Positions 1-9,126 of a stretch of DNA of 64,000 bases are shown in pieces. Source of the stretch: Micromonospora noduli (GTDB lineage Bacteria; Actinomycetota; Actinomycetes; Mycobacteriales; Micromonosporaceae). Every line of letters starts with the position of its first letter. Position 1 is the first letter of the stretch. The stretch is taken from assembly GCF_003264365.1 (NCBI RefSeq), contig NZ_PYAK01000034.1:1-64000 (forward strand), given 5' to 3'. Both the position numbers and the translations under genes were made by a program. Below the pieces are notes generated by a model. The model was not told where the DNA came from. It did not search any database and worked only from the letters and a program-made list of their open reading frames with translations.

Positions 1-1352
1 CCGACCCGGCCGGCGCCGTCGAGCAGCGCCCTGGCCAGCCGTGGGTGCGCCCCGGCGGCGGCGATCGAGCGCCCCCGCGCCGTGATCCGACCGTCGGCGT
101 CGACAGCGCCCAGGGTCTCCAGGGTGTCCCGGGCCACCGTCATCGCGGCTGCCGGCGGCGCGTCGGGCAACGCGAGCCCGACGCCGTCCGGTCGGCCCCA
201 GGCGGCCAGCTCCAACGCGAAGCCGGTGAGATCGGCGGTGGCGATCTCCGGCTCGGCACGGGCGGGCAGCCGCTCGTGGGTCGCCGCCGACCAGCAGCGG
301 TAGACGTACCCGGGGGCCTCCCGGCCGGCCCGGCCGGCCCGCTGGGTGGCGGCGGCGCGGGAGACCGGCACGGTGACCAGCGCGCCCAGCCCACGGGCCA
401 AATCGATCCGGGGCACCCGGGACAGCCCGGCGTCCACCACGATCCGCACGCCCGGGACGGTCAGACTGGTCTCGGCCAGCGCGGTGGCCAGCACCACCCG
501 CCGTCGGTCCGCAAGCCGAAGCGCGGCGTCCTGCTCGGCGCCGCGTTGACGGCCGTGCAGCGGCAGCAGCGCGACCGCGTCCCGCAGGTCGGCCAGCCTG
601 CCGGTGACCGCGGCGATCTCGCCGGCCCCGGGCAGGAAGACGAGCACGTCGCCGTCGTGCTCGCGCAGCGCCCGCCGGACGGTGGCGGCCACGTGGTCGA
701 GCAGGGCCCGGTCCACCGGCCCGGCTCCGGGCGGGGCGATCGGGCGCGCCGGGGGCACCCAGATCCGCTCCACCGGGTGCAACGCCGAGTCGGCCCGTAC
801 CACCGGGGCCGGGGTGGGCCCGCCCAGCAGCGCGGCGAACCGGTCGGTGTCCGGGGTCGCCGACATCGCCAGCAGCCACAGGTCCGGCCGGAGGGTGGCG
901 CGCGCCTCCACGGTGAAGGCCAGCGCGAGGTCGGCGTCGAGTTGGCGTTCGTGGCACTCGTCGAGCAGCACGGCACCCGTGCCGGGCAGTTCCGGGTCGT
1001 GGTGCAGCCGGCGGACCAGCAGGCCGGTGGTGACCACCTCGATCCGGGTGGCCGGGCCGACCCGGCGCTCCCCGCGTACCGCGTAGCCGACCCGCTCACC
1101 GACCCGTTCGCCGAGCAACTCGGCCATGCGCCGGGCAGCGGCACGGGCCGCCACCCGGCGGGGTTGGGCGATCACCACCCGACCGGTCACCCGGTCGGCC
1201 ACGGCCAGCGGCGCGAGGGTGGTCTTGCCGGTGCCCGGCGGGGCCACCAGCACACCGGCGCCGGCCGCGTCGAGTGCCGCGACCAGCGCCGGCAGCACCG
1301 GACGGACCGGCAGGTCAACTGTTACGTCGGAGAGCACGGCCCAGTCTCGCAC
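1..1352 (-). CDS. hrpB: ATP-dependent helicase HrpB, N-terminal part (runs off window)
   Basis: DEAH-box RNA/DNA helicase of the HrpB family. The first 450 residues are present and the 3' part lies outside the window (family members are usually over 800 residues). A GTG start is placed at 1352. Walker A (PPGTGKT) has its Lys at about residue 43. Motif II reads DECH, followed by a SAT-like motif (MSATPDTDRF) and the QRAGRAGRE motif VI typical of DEAH helicases. It begins 13 bp after the DUF397 gene on the same strand, so it may be cotranscribed with it. The family's cellular role is poorly defined. The helicase assignment is firm; the start is an inference. Confidence 0.9.
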   Translation of the reverse strand, partial: MRDWAVLSDVTVDLPVRPVLPALVAALDAAGAGVLVAPPGTGKTTLAPLAVADRVTGRVVIAQPRRVAARAAARRMAELLGERVGERVGYAVRGERRVGPATRIEVVTTGLLVRRLHHDPELPGTGAVLLDECHERQLDADLALAFTVEARATLRPDLWLLAMSATPDTDRFAALLGGPTPAPVVRADSALHPVERIWVPPARPIAPPGAGPVDRALLDHVAATVRRALREHDGDVLVFLPGAGEIAAVTGRLADLRDAVALLPLHGRQRGAEQDAALRLADRRRVVLATALAETSLTVPGVRIVVDAGLSRVPRIDLARGLGALVTVPVSRAAATQRAGRAGREAPGYVYRCWSAATHERLPARAEPEIATADLTGFALELAAWGRPDGVGLALPDAPPAAAMTVARDTLETLGAVDADGRITARGRSIAAAGAHPRLARALLDGAGRV

Positions 1353-1365
1353 CGGGACGGGTGCG

Positions 1366-1566
1366 TCAGGAGCGACGGACCTCGCCGACGCCGAGCACGA
1401 AGGCCCGCCAGGCCGGCGCACCGAAGGCGAGCACCGGGCCGGAGCGGTCCTTGCTGTCCCGGACGGCGACCTGACCGTCGACTGTCGCGACCTCCACGCA
1501 GTTGCCGTTGCCGCTGCTGCGCGTGCTGGTGCGCCAGTCCGCTCGGGTCAGGTCGTACGCCGTCAT
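1366..1566 (-). CDS. DUF397 domain protein
   Basis: A 66-residue protein of the DUF397 family, recognisable from the W-R-TSTRSSGNGNCVEVA block and a following DSKDRSGPVLAF segment. In actinomycetes these small proteins are usually encoded next to an XRE/DUF5753 regulator and are thought to act with it in developmental regulation. Here the XRE gene lies immediately upstream on the same strand (41 bp gap). The start chosen is the internal Met before TAYDLTRADWR, because upstream residues are Arg-rich and not family-like. No catalytic residues are known for the family. Confidence 0.88.
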   Translation of the reverse strand: MTAYDLTRADWRTSTRSSGNGNCVEVATVDGQVAVRDSKDRSGPVLAFGAPAWRAFVLGVGEVRRS

Positions 1567-1607
1567 CCGCGGTACCTCTCGTCTGCGTCGGCGTGCCGCA
1601 GAAGCGG

Positions 1608-2474
1608 TCACGCAAAGTTACGAGAAGCATGCTCAAGACGGGTCAACGACGCCGTCGGATCGAGCGCCATCCGGCACAGCTCCTCGTGCAGAAGGCTATA
1701 CCCGAGCACATGATCGGCTTCCTCCAGAGCCAGTCCCATCGTGAGGTTATCCAGGTAAACCACGGACGCGTCGGCGGCGTCGGCGAAGTTGAGGATCACG
1801 TACGGGGTGCTCATGGCCGGATGCCCGCCAGCCGCGAATGGAAGTACCTGGATTGTCACGTTGGGTAGTTGCGCGATCCGACTCATGTGGACCAGTTGTT
1901 CGGCCATCACCGCGGTGCCGCCGACCGGGCGCAGGAGCACCGCCTCGTTGAGGATCACCGACAGGTCGACAGGGTCCTCGCGGCGCAGCACCTCCTGTCG
2001 GCGCAGTCGGGCGGCGACCTTGCGCTCCAGGCCGTCCTCGCCGGCGGTGCGCCGGAAGATCTCCCGGGCATACGCCTCGGTCTGCAGCAGCCCGGGCACC
2101 GACTCGGCCTCGTACGTGCGCAGCGCCGCCGCCTCGGCCTCCAGCCCGACGTAGAACTCGAACCACTCGGGGAGCACGTCGCTGTAGTTCTGCCACCATC
2201 CGCGCTGCTGTGCCCCCCGGGCGATCTCGATCAGCGCCTCGGCATCCGAACCGGTCACCTCGTACAGCGCGAGAGCGGCCCGGACGTCGCGCGGTTTGAT
2301 GCCGATCTGTGCGGTCTCGATCCGGGAGAGGTTGCTCTTCGACATGTCGAGCTGACGGGCTGCCACATCGAGGGTCATGCCCGCGCGTTCCCGAAGTTGG
2401 CGGAGTTCCCGGGCGATGCGGCGTCGCCGCACTGTCGGGCTGGCGGCGTGCCGGATGGCGGGAGTGGCGGTCAC
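1608..2474 (-). CDS. XRE-family regulator with DUF5753 domain
   Basis: Helix-turn-helix DNA-binding regulator of 288 residues from a GTG start at 2474. The N-terminal HTH (around residues 15-75) contains LRQLRERAGMTLDVAARQL and SKSNLSRIETAQ. It is followed by the long DUF5753 domain with the characteristic YEAESVPGLLQTEAYAR segment. Pairs of this regulator with a DUF397 protein are numerous in Streptomyces and Micromonospora and behave somewhat like regulator/antagonist modules. The DUF397 gene follows. The reading frame stays open far upstream of 2474, but residues there do not resemble the family. Confidence 0.9.
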   Translation of the reverse strand: MTATPAIRHAASPTVRRRRIARELRQLRERAGMTLDVAARQLDMSKSNLSRIETAQIGIKPRDVRAALALYEVTGSDAEALIEIARGAQQRGWWQNYSDVLPEWFEFYVGLEAEAAALRTYEAESVPGLLQTEAYAREIFRRTAGEDGLERKVAARLRRQEVLRREDPVDLSVILNEAVLLRPVGGTAVMAEQLVHMSRIAQLPNVTIQVLPFAAGGHPAMSTPYVILNFADAADASVVYLDNLTMGLALEEADHVLGYSLLHEELCRMALDPTASLTRLEHASRNFA

Positions 2475-2615
2475 CGTCCGAGTCTGCCACGACAAGATCC
2501 GCAGGTCGCAGATGCACGGAGTGCAACTTTCAAATCTGGGAGTTGCGTTGCAGTAGCTGTCGGTGCATCCTTTCCCGGTCGCGATCACTGTGGACACACC
2601 TGTGCGGGAGGACCG

Positions 2616-3242
2616 TTGCTCATCGCCGACGAGTTCTTCCTCATCGCACACAACGACAGTCGCGGCAAGGCCAAACTGCACCCGGCGGCGACCGGGCTCG
2701 GGCTGGCCGGCGGGCTCCTCGGCGAGTTGATCCTTTATGGACACATCACCGTCACGGCCGGGCAGATCACCGTCATCGACCGACGTCCGCCGGCCGATGC
2801 CCTGGCGCACACAGTGCTGGACCAGTTGGTCGGTGAGTCCCAGCACCGGGAGCTGCGCACCTGGCTGAGCTTCCTGGCGCAGAGCGCCACGACCTCGGTG
2901 GGGGAGCGGTTGGCCCGCGCCGGGGTGCTACGCCGCCAGGAGAGCCGCCGGCTGCTGCGTACCACGGTCAGCTACCTGCCGATCGACCTCAACGCGGTGG
3001 CCTGGCCGGCCACCCGGCTACGGGCCCTGCTGGACCGGCCGGACCCACCTGGCGTGCCGGACGCCCTGCTGCTCGGCCTGGTCGTGGCCGCGGGGCTGAC
3101 CCGCGAGGTGCTGTGGAGCGCCGGCCCCCGCGCGCACCACCGGTTGAACGTCCTCATCCCCGCGCTGCCGGCACCACTCAAGGAACTCGTCGGGCACACC
3201 GAGGCCGCCGTCGGCGCCGCCGTGCTGCGCGGCATCCCCTGA
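2616..3242 (+). CDS. GPP34 (GOLPH3-like) family protein
   Basis: A 208-residue member of the GPP34 family, relatives of the eukaryotic Golgi phosphoprotein GOLPH3. The opening LLIADEFFLIAHND segment, GLAGGLLGELILYGHI, and the C-terminal LIPALPAPLKELVGHTEAAV block are typical. The start is a TTG at 2616 preceded by GGGAGG at 2606-2611; no in-frame ATG or GTG lies close by. The gene is divergent from the XRE regulator. Actinomycetes carry many paralogues of unknown function; phosphoinositide-type lipid binding is known only for the eukaryotic protein. Confidence 0.85.
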   Translation: MLIADEFFLIAHNDSRGKAKLHPAATGLGLAGGLLGELILYGHITVTAGQITVIDRRPPADALAHTVLDQLVGESQHRELRTWLSFLAQSATTSVGERLARAGVLRRQESRRLLRTTVSYLPIDLNAVAWPATRLRALLDRPDPPGVPDALLLGLVVAAGLTREVLWSAGPRAHHRLNVLIPALPAPLKELVGHTEAAVGAAVLRGIP

Positions 3243-3288
3243 TCCCCCGGTAACCCCCAACCCTCCCCTCGACAATCGGAGTAGTCGT

Positions 3289-4800
3289 ATGCCCCCGACA
3301 TCGACAGTCGACCGACCCAGCAACGTCTCCGAAGCCCTGGCCCGAGGCCGTCTCGGCATCCCCTCGGTGATCTTCTTCGTCCTCTCCGCCGCCGCGCCGC
3401 TGACAGTGGTGGCCGGCGTCGTCACCACCGGCTACGGCGTCATCGGGGTGACCGGCATCCCGCTGGCCTTCCTGCTGATCGCCGCGGTGCTCGCGCTCTT
3501 CTCGGTGGGTTACGTGGCGATGTCCCGCCGGGTGGAGAACGCCGGCGCCTTCTACGCCTACGTCTCCCGTGGTCTCGGTCGACCGGCCGGCGTGGGCGCC
3601 GCCTGGGTCGCGCTGATCGCGTACAACGCGTTGCAGGTCGGGCTGTACGGCACCATCGGCGTGGCGGCCGAGCCGGTGCTCGACCGGCTCTTCGGCGGGC
3701 ACCCGCACTGGGCCGTCGTGGCCCTGGTGGCGTGGGCGTTGGTTGGCCTGCTCGGCCTGCTCCGGGTCGACCTCAACGGCATGGTCCTGGCCGCGCTGCT
3801 GGTCGCCGAGATCGTGGTGGTCCTCGTCTTCGACCTGGGACAACTCGGCAACCCTGCCGAGGGTGGGGTCAGCTTCGCCCCGTTCTCACCGGACAACCTC
3901 TTCGTGCCGGGGGTCGGCGCGGTGCTGGTGCTCGCCGTCCTCGGCTTCGTCGGCTTCGAGTCGGCGGTGGTCTTCAGCGAGGAGAGCAAGGACCCGAAGC
4001 GGACGGTGCCGCTGGCCACCTACCTCTCGGTGGCGATCATCGCCGGGCTGTACGCGCTGTCGTCCTGGACCATGACCGTCGCGGTCGGGCAGGACCAGAT
4101 CGTCGCCGAGGCCGGCGAGCAGAGCGTCGGGCTCATCTTCAACCTTGCCGCCGCGCACCTCGGCGACACAGCGGTCACCATCGGGCAGGTGCTCTTCCTG
4201 ACCTCGGTGCTCGCCGCGATGATCTCGTTCCACAACACCACGGCCCGCTACACCTTCGCGCTCGGTCGGGAACGCGTGCTGCCGGCGGTGTTCGGGCAGA
4301 CCTCGGCCCGCACCGGGGCGCCGCGGGCCGCCTCGGTGGCGCAGAGCGTCCTCGGACTGCTGGTCATCCTGCTGTACGCCGTCAACGGCTGGGATCCGGT
4401 GGTTCAGCTCTTCTTCTGGGTCGGCACCACCGGCGGCTTCGGTGTCCTGCTGCTGATCGCCACCACCTCGGTGGCGGTGATCGCCTACTTCGCCCGCTCC
4501 GCCGGGGGCGAGAACCTCTGGCGACGGGCCATCGCGCCCGGCCTGGCCACCATCGCGCTCTTCGTGATCATCTGGTTGGCCGTGTCGAACTTCGCCAACC
4601 TGCTCGGTGTCGCGCCCGACTCGACGCTGCGCTGGGCGCTGCCCGCCGCGTACCCGGTGGCCGCCCTGCTGGGCATCGGCTGGGCCCTGCTGTTGCGCAG
4701 CAACCGCCCGGACACGTACGCCCGGATCGGCCTGGGGGCCGCGAGCGCCGCGGCGGCCGTCAAGCCGGAGTCACCAGCCGCCGTGGAGGTGACCCGATGA
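3289..4800 (+). CDS. APC-family amino acid permease
   Basis: Integral membrane transporter of 503 residues, amino acid-polyamine-organocation superfamily. About 12 hydrophobic segments are visible. The first follows a short cytoplasmic tail and carries the small-residue stretch LSAAAPLTVVAGVVTTGYG that forms the unwound substrate-binding helix in this fold. A conserved ESAVVFSEESKDPKRTVP loop follows TM6. The substrate is not deducible; amino acid uptake is the family default. Its stop overlaps the start of the downstream acetyltransferase (ATGA), so the two are translationally coupled. Confidence 0.9.
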   Translation: MPPTSTVDRPSNVSEALARGRLGIPSVIFFVLSAAAPLTVVAGVVTTGYGVIGVTGIPLAFLLIAAVLALFSVGYVAMSRRVENAGAFYAYVSRGLGRPAGVGAAWVALIAYNALQVGLYGTIGVAAEPVLDRLFGGHPHWAVVALVAWALVGLLGLLRVDLNGMVLAALLVAEIVVVLVFDLGQLGNPAEGGVSFAPFSPDNLFVPGVGAVLVLAVLGFVGFESAVVFSEESKDPKRTVPLATYLSVAIIAGLYALSSWTMTVAVGQDQIVAEAGEQSVGLIFNLAAAHLGDTAVTIGQVLFLTSVLAAMISFHNTTARYTFALGRERVLPAVFGQTSARTGAPRAASVAQSVLGLLVILLYAVNGWDPVVQLFFWVGTTGGFGVLLLIATTSVAVIAYFARSAGGENLWRRAIAPGLATIALFVIIWLAVSNFANLLGVAPDSTLRWALPAAYPVAALLGIGWALLLRSNRPDTYARIGLGAASAAAAVKPESPAAVEVTR

Positions 4801-5387
4801 GCGTGGTCATCGAGCAACTAGGGCCGGAGGAGACCACCCTCGTGGCGGGTCGGATCGCCGAGGCGTTCACCATCCTGGAGGTGACGTACTGGCTGGTCCC
4901 CGACCCGAGCAAGCGGGAGGCGGTACTGGCCGGCGACTTCGAGATCCTGGTCGGGCACGCGATGCGGCACGGCATCGTCCACGCCACAGCGGACCGGGCC
5001 TCGGTCGCGGTCTGGTTTCCGTCGGTCGGCCAGCCGGCGCCGCCGCCGGCGGACTACGACGCCCGACTGGCCGCCGCCTGCGGCGAGTGGACCGACCGTT
5101 TCCAGCACCTCGACGAGCTGTTCGCGGCGAACCACCCGCACCCGGACCACCACCACCTCGCGTTCCTGGCGACCCGGCCAGACCGGCAGGGGCAGGGCTT
5201 GGGGAGCGCGCTGATGCGCCACCACCACGCCTGGCTGGACGCCAACGGGATGCCGGCGTACCTGGAGGCGAGCAGCCCGCGCAGCCGGGACCTGTACGCG
5301 AAGCACGGCTACCTGGCCGGCGAGCCGTTCCGGGTGCCCGACGGAACGCCGTTCTGGCCGATGTGGCGCGAGCCGGTCGGGCACTGA
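4797..5387 (+). CDS. GNAT-family N-acetyltransferase
   Basis: A 196-residue GCN5-related acetyltransferase. The acetyl-CoA binding motif is LAFLATRPDRQGQGLGSALM (around residues 120-140), followed by YLEASSPRSRDLYAKHGYLAGEPF, the usual beta-alpha end of the fold. The ATG at 4797 overlaps the permease stop by four bases. Coupling to an amino acid permease suggests a small amine or amino acid acceptor, but the substrate cannot be read from sequence. A perfect bidirectional terminator palindrome follows. Confidence 0.9.
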   Translation: MSVVIEQLGPEETTLVAGRIAEAFTILEVTYWLVPDPSKREAVLAGDFEILVGHAMRHGIVHATADRASVAVWFPSVGQPAPPPADYDARLAAACGEWTDRFQHLDELFAANHPHPDHHHLAFLATRPDRQGQGLGSALMRHHHAWLDANGMPAYLEASSPRSRDLYAKHGYLAGEPFRVPDGTPFWPMWREPVGH

Positions 5388-5445
5388 GCCGGTTGGTTGA
5401 CGCGACCAGCACGCCCCGTGGTCGCACTGTAACGCTCACGTGACA

Positions 5446-5483
5446 GCACGGAGGGCCGGGTCCATGGACCCGGCCCTCCGTGC
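5446..5483. terminator. Bidirectional terminator between convergent genes
   Basis: Perfect 38-bp palindrome with 19-base arms (GCACGGAGGGCCGGGTCCA and its complement), between the GNAT gene on plus and the sigma factor on minus. There is no U tract, as is usual in high-GC actinomycetes. Confidence 0.75.
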
Positions 5484-5492
5484 GTCAACCGG

Positions 5493-6317
5493 TCAGTACG
5501 TGCCGTCGAGCTGGCCGCGCAGCTTGGTCAGCGCGCGGGTCAGCAGCCGCGAGACGTGCATCTGCGAGACACCGATCTGGTCGGCGATCTGCGACTGGGT
5601 CAGGTTGCCGTAGAAGCGCAGCGTGAGGATCTTCTGCTCGCGCTCGTCGAGGGTGGCCAGCGCCGGGCCGAGGGCGACCCGCAGCTCAGCCAGCTCGAAC
5701 TCGCTGTCCTCGCCGCCGAGCATGTCGCCCAGCTCGGTGGCGCGCTCGCCGTCGCCGGTCGGGGTGGACAGCGACACCGCGTTGTACGCGCGGGCGCCCT
5801 CCAGGCCCTCCAGCACCTCTTCCTCGGTGAGCTTGAGGTGCGCGGCGATGTCGGCGACCGTCGGCGAGCGGCCGAGGGTCTGCAGGAGCGAGCTGTTGGC
5901 GTCGGAGATGGCCAGCCGCAGCTCCTGGAGCCGGCGGGGCACCCGGATGTCCCAGGTGCGGTCCCGGAAGTGCCGCTTGAGCTCGCCGATGATGGTGGGG
6001 ATCGCGTAACCGGCGAAGTCGACACCGCGCTCGGGGTCGAACTTGTCGATGGCCTTGATCAGGCCGATCGCGGCGGTCTGCGCCAGGTCGTCGTTCGGCT
6101 CGCCGCGCCCGCTGTAGCGGTGGGCCAGGTGGTTGGCGAGCGGCAGCCAGGCCTCGATCGCCCGGTCCCGCAGAGCGGCGCGCGACGGGTGGTTGGCGGG
6201 CAGCGCCGCCATCGCGTTGAGCAGATCGGCGGCGCTGTCGGTGAGAGCGCGCGGGTCGAGCTTGGTGGTGGCCTTGACGGCGGCGCTCGGCTGCTCGGTG
6301 ATCGTTGGCGCGGTCAT
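5493..6317 (-). CDS. sigF: SigF/SigB-family RNA polymerase sigma factor
   Basis: Sigma-70 factor of 274 residues of the stress/sporulation group (SigB/SigF/SigG type). Region 2 has GEPNDDLAQTAAIGLIKAIDKFDPERGVDFAGYAIPTIIGELKRHFRD, with the WDIRVPRRLQEL linker diagnostic of this group. Region 3 is the LGRSPTVADIAAHL block, and region 4 the HTH LTQSQIADQIGVSQMHVSRLLTRAL. The start at 6317 is preceded by GGGAGG with proper spacing; an in-frame ATG 18 bp earlier lies on top of that RBS. No anti-sigma kinase gene is adjacent, but an RsbU/RsbW-like fusion is encoded at 23-25 kb. Expected promoters are GTTT/GGGTA, and several occur in this window. Confidence 0.9.
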   Translation of the reverse strand: MTAPTITEQPSAAVKATTKLDPRALTDSAADLLNAMAALPANHPSRAALRDRAIEAWLPLANHLAHRYSGRGEPNDDLAQTAAIGLIKAIDKFDPERGVDFAGYAIPTIIGELKRHFRDRTWDIRVPRRLQELRLAISDANSSLLQTLGRSPTVADIAAHLKLTEEEVLEGLEGARAYNAVSLSTPTGDGERATELGDMLGGEDSEFELAELRVALGPALATLDEREQKILTLRFYGNLTQSQIADQIGVSQMHVSRLLTRALTKLRGQLDGTY

Positions 6318-6705
6318 GGGTGGTCCTCCCTGCACCTCGTCCGCTGACGAAAAAGACGTGACGCTTTGGTTTAGCTTCCAATGGGCCGTTCGGGAGTCAC
6401 CTTAACCTGATCGTCTCCCGGAAATCTAGCCGAAAGGTTGATGTACTTAAGGTGTGTCGAGCAATAAAAGGGGCAAATGGCGCGGAAGTTGGGGTGGTTG
6501 TGAGGATCCTTACCCGTTGTCGTCGCTACGGTCCGCCGCCCGGTCCACCGCCGGTCGGTCGGCCGGCTCGGCCGATCGGCCCACGGGTCGCGTCGACTGG
6601 TCAACATGAAATCCGACAAGTCGCCAGGAGTGTCGACTATCCGTCCTTGTCCCGCTGGTGGGACCGGCCGTAGCGTCGCGTGTACACACCCGGTTCGGAG
6701 GCACC
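6318..6705. other. Long non-coding intergenic region upstream of sigF
   Basis: A 388-bp divergent gap between the sigma factor and the decarboxylase-like gene. The part next to sigF (about 6345-6480) is unusually AT-rich for this genome and probably holds its promoter and leader, though I find no clean GTTT/GGGTA pair there. The half nearer 6600 is GC-rich with short GGCCGG repeats. No supportable gene was seen. Confidence 0.5.
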
Positions 6706-7455
6706 GTGCTCGATCCAGCCGCTCCCCAGCTTGTCGTGAACAGCCGCACCCTCTACTTCAGCTGGCTGCCGGCGGATCCCGACGCGGTCGCCGCGCTGGT
6801 CCCGCCGGGGCTCTGCCCCCGCCCCGACCGGCAGGTCTTCCTCAACCAGTACATCGTCGACGACGAGACGCAGACCTCCGGCTTCGGTGCGTACTCGCTG
6901 ACCTACCTCGGCGTCTCGCTGCTGGGCGTCGACGCGCCGGGCGGCCTCAACGCCGGTGGCTGGTGGACCCACTACGTGGCCTCCAGCCGGCTGGTCCGTG
7001 AGTACGCCCTCGCCCGCGGCGCCCCGGTGCTCGCCGGGCGCACCCGGATCGACGTGAACGGCGAGGACCTGGTCTCCGAGACGGAGATCGACGGCACACC
7101 GTTGGTCCGGGCCCGGTGTCGGGTGGGGGAGACCGGTCACGTGATCAGCAGTGGGCACCACCGCTACTTCACCCGGCGCGACGGACAGTTGCTCAGCTCG
7201 GCCTACCCCTTCGTCGCCGAGCCGGTCGCCCCGTTCGAGATCGAGTCGGTGGAGTTCCTCCAGCCCGGCCACCCGATGTACGCGCTGCGCCCGGCCAACC
7301 CGCTGACCATCGGCTTCGGCTACTACTCACCGCGCTCGTCGTTCGCCTACCCCGGCGGGCTGCACGTGCACGCGGTCGCCGCGCCGGAGCCGTCCCGACC
7401 GCGTCACCAGGTGCCGGCCAGCCTCGCCCGCAGCGGCCTGCCGTCCGGGTCGTAG
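6706..7455 (+). CDS. Acetoacetate decarboxylase-like domain protein
   Basis: A 249-residue protein that resembles the acetoacetate decarboxylase (ADC)-like beta-barrel family. Opening residues NSRTLYFSWLPADPDAVAALVPPGLCP match the typical start of these proteins, and NQYIVDDETQTSGFGAYSLTYLGV resembles the early barrel strands. The GTG at 6706 is chosen because GGAGG lies just upstream. The function is not established; many actinobacterial members lack demonstrated decarboxylase activity. Its 3' end overlaps the tail of the convergent PLD-like gene by about 50 bp, which is unusual but both reading frames look real. Confidence 0.75.
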   Translation: MLDPAAPQLVVNSRTLYFSWLPADPDAVAALVPPGLCPRPDRQVFLNQYIVDDETQTSGFGAYSLTYLGVSLLGVDAPGGLNAGGWWTHYVASSRLVREYALARGAPVLAGRTRIDVNGEDLVSETEIDGTPLVRARCRVGETGHVISSGHHRYFTRRDGQLLSSAYPFVAEPVAPFEIESVEFLQPGHPMYALRPANPLTIGFGYYSPRSSFAYPGGLHVHAVAAPEPSRPRHQVPASLARSGLPSGS

Positions 7456-8993
7456 ACCAGCCGGTACATCGGCAGCGCCCAGGCCCGGGTGTACCACGGC
7501 AGCCGTTCGGGGCGGTGCGGGCGCAGCCGCCCGGGCGGCCGTTCTCCCACCTGGCCGTCGTCGTACCACTGCTGTAGCGCGTCGGCGGCGGCCGTGGCGG
7601 CCGCGACGGCGTCCGCCGGGTCCAGCAGGTCGGCGTCGTCCGCGCCGTCCGGGTCGCGGTCCAGGTGCTCGCGCCACAGCCGCAGTCGCAGGTCCCGGGC
7701 GAAGCTCCGCGCGCCGTCGCCCCGCCCAGCGGGGTCGGTGGGCTCCCGCTGGTCGGGGGTGTCGTCGAGCACCGCGCAGGACAACTCGCTGTCGTGCGTC
7801 CAGGACCGCCGGTTGAAGTTGTCGCTGCCCACGCTGGCCCAGACGTCGTCGATCACGCAGACCTTCGCGTGTACGTAGACCGGGCCGCCGGCGTGGTTCT
7901 CCACGTCGAACACGTGCACCCGGTCCGGTGCGGCCTGCTCACACAGTGACAGCGCCTGCTCGCGCCCGACCATGTTCGGCGGCAACGCCAGCCTGCCGTC
8001 CACGTCCGGGTGGCGGGGGACGACGGCGATCAGGTGCAGGTCCGGGTTGTCCCGCAGCGCGTGCGCGAACAGGTCCGCGACCTCGGCCGACCAGAGGTAC
8101 TGATCCTCCAGGTAGATCAGCCGGCGGGCCCGGCGTACCGCCTTTGTGTAACCCCGGGCCACGGTCCGCTCCCCGTGCGGTGCGAACGAGTAGCGCGGGC
8201 GGACGGCGGGGTAGGTGCGCAGCACCTGGATCTGGTGCGGACCGCAGGGCGGCGGATCGGCCGGCTGTTCGGGCAGCGGGTCGGGGCGCAGGTCCGAGCC
8301 GCGCAGCCGGTCCCGCAGGTAGGCCACCGGGTTCTCCGAGTCCAGCGGCATCGGGTCGGTCCAGCGTTCCCGGAACAGGGTGTCCAACGCGCCGACCACC
8401 GGACCGCGCACCGCGAGCTGCACGTCGTGCCAGGGCGGATTGGGTCCGTACCGGGGGGACATCTGCACCGGTTGCGGGTCGCCGTGGTGCGCGGCGTCGT
8501 CGCGGCGGCTGTGGCACAGGTCGATCCCGCCGGCGAAGGCGACGTCCCGCTCGGGCGCGCCCTGGTGCCGCAGCACCACGAGCTTCTGATGGTGCGAGCC
8601 GCCGCGCCGGACCCGTTGGTCCAGCAGCACCTCGCCACCGGCGGCCGAGATCGTCTCGCTGAGGTCGCGGTTCTCGGCCTCGCTGTACGCCAGGACGTCG
8701 AGGTGCGAGCGCCAGATCAACCCCTTGACCACCACACCGCGCTGCGCGGCCTGCGCGAAGAGCTGGGCCACTGTCGGACCGTCCGGGCGCAACCGCTGGT
8801 CCGGGTCACCCCGCCAGTCGGTGAAGAACAGATGGTCGCCGGGGCCCAGGGCCTCGACCTCGCCGACCAGCCGGTCGAAGTAAGCGGCACCGTGAATCAA
8901 CGGCTCGGCGAGGTTTCCCGTGGTCCATACGGGTATGCCAGAGACCGGGTTGGCGCGTTCCTCAGCGGTGAGGAACCAGTCCTGCAACGGCAC
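7404..8993 (-). CDS. Phospholipase D-like (HKD) family protein
   Basis: A 529-residue PLD-superfamily protein with two HKD regions. The C-terminal one is complete (HAKVCVIDDVWASVGSDNFNRRSW). The N-terminal one reads SHHQKLVVLRHQG: His135 and Lys137 are present, but the Asp position is Arg142, so that half-site is degenerate. No signal peptide is evident, so it is probably cytoplasmic or membrane-associated. It could be a phosphodiesterase acting on lipids or nucleic acid. The start at 8993 is the first Met of the frame. It overlaps the convergent decarboxylase-like gene at its 3' end. Confidence 0.85.
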   Translation of the reverse strand: MPLQDWFLTAEERANPVSGIPVWTTGNLAEPLIHGAAYFDRLVGEVEALGPGDHLFFTDWRGDPDQRLRPDGPTVAQLFAQAAQRGVVVKGLIWRSHLDVLAYSEAENRDLSETISAAGGEVLLDQRVRRGGSHHQKLVVLRHQGAPERDVAFAGGIDLCHSRRDDAAHHGDPQPVQMSPRYGPNPPWHDVQLAVRGPVVGALDTLFRERWTDPMPLDSENPVAYLRDRLRGSDLRPDPLPEQPADPPPCGPHQIQVLRTYPAVRPRYSFAPHGERTVARGYTKAVRRARRLIYLEDQYLWSAEVADLFAHALRDNPDLHLIAVVPRHPDVDGRLALPPNMVGREQALSLCEQAAPDRVHVFDVENHAGGPVYVHAKVCVIDDVWASVGSDNFNRRSWTHDSELSCAVLDDTPDQREPTDPAGRGDGARSFARDLRLRLWREHLDRDPDGADDADLLDPADAVAAATAAADALQQWYDDGQVGERPPGRLRPHRPERLPWYTRAWALPMYRLVYDPDGRPLRARLAGTW

Positions 8994-9126
8994 CGTCCAG
9001 CCCCCCTGGAGGTCGGCAACGTCCTCACGGTAGGACCCCCGACGCGGGTCCGCACGCCAGGCCCCCGACCGGTGACCTGGCCAACGCCATCAAAAGCGAC
9101 GCGACAACAGCCGAGGAGGCCACACC

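Noticed and set aside
45-1868. Long plus-strand open frame of 607 codons
   Set aside because: Antisense shadow of hrpB, DUF397 and the XRE regulator; sequence is Arg/Gly/Pro-rich with no domain, while the minus strand carries complete family motifs.
6510-6515. GGGTAA on minus upstream of sigF as a SigF autoregulatory promoter
   Set aside because: No GTTT-type -35 at 13-16 bases; about 195 bp from the gene.
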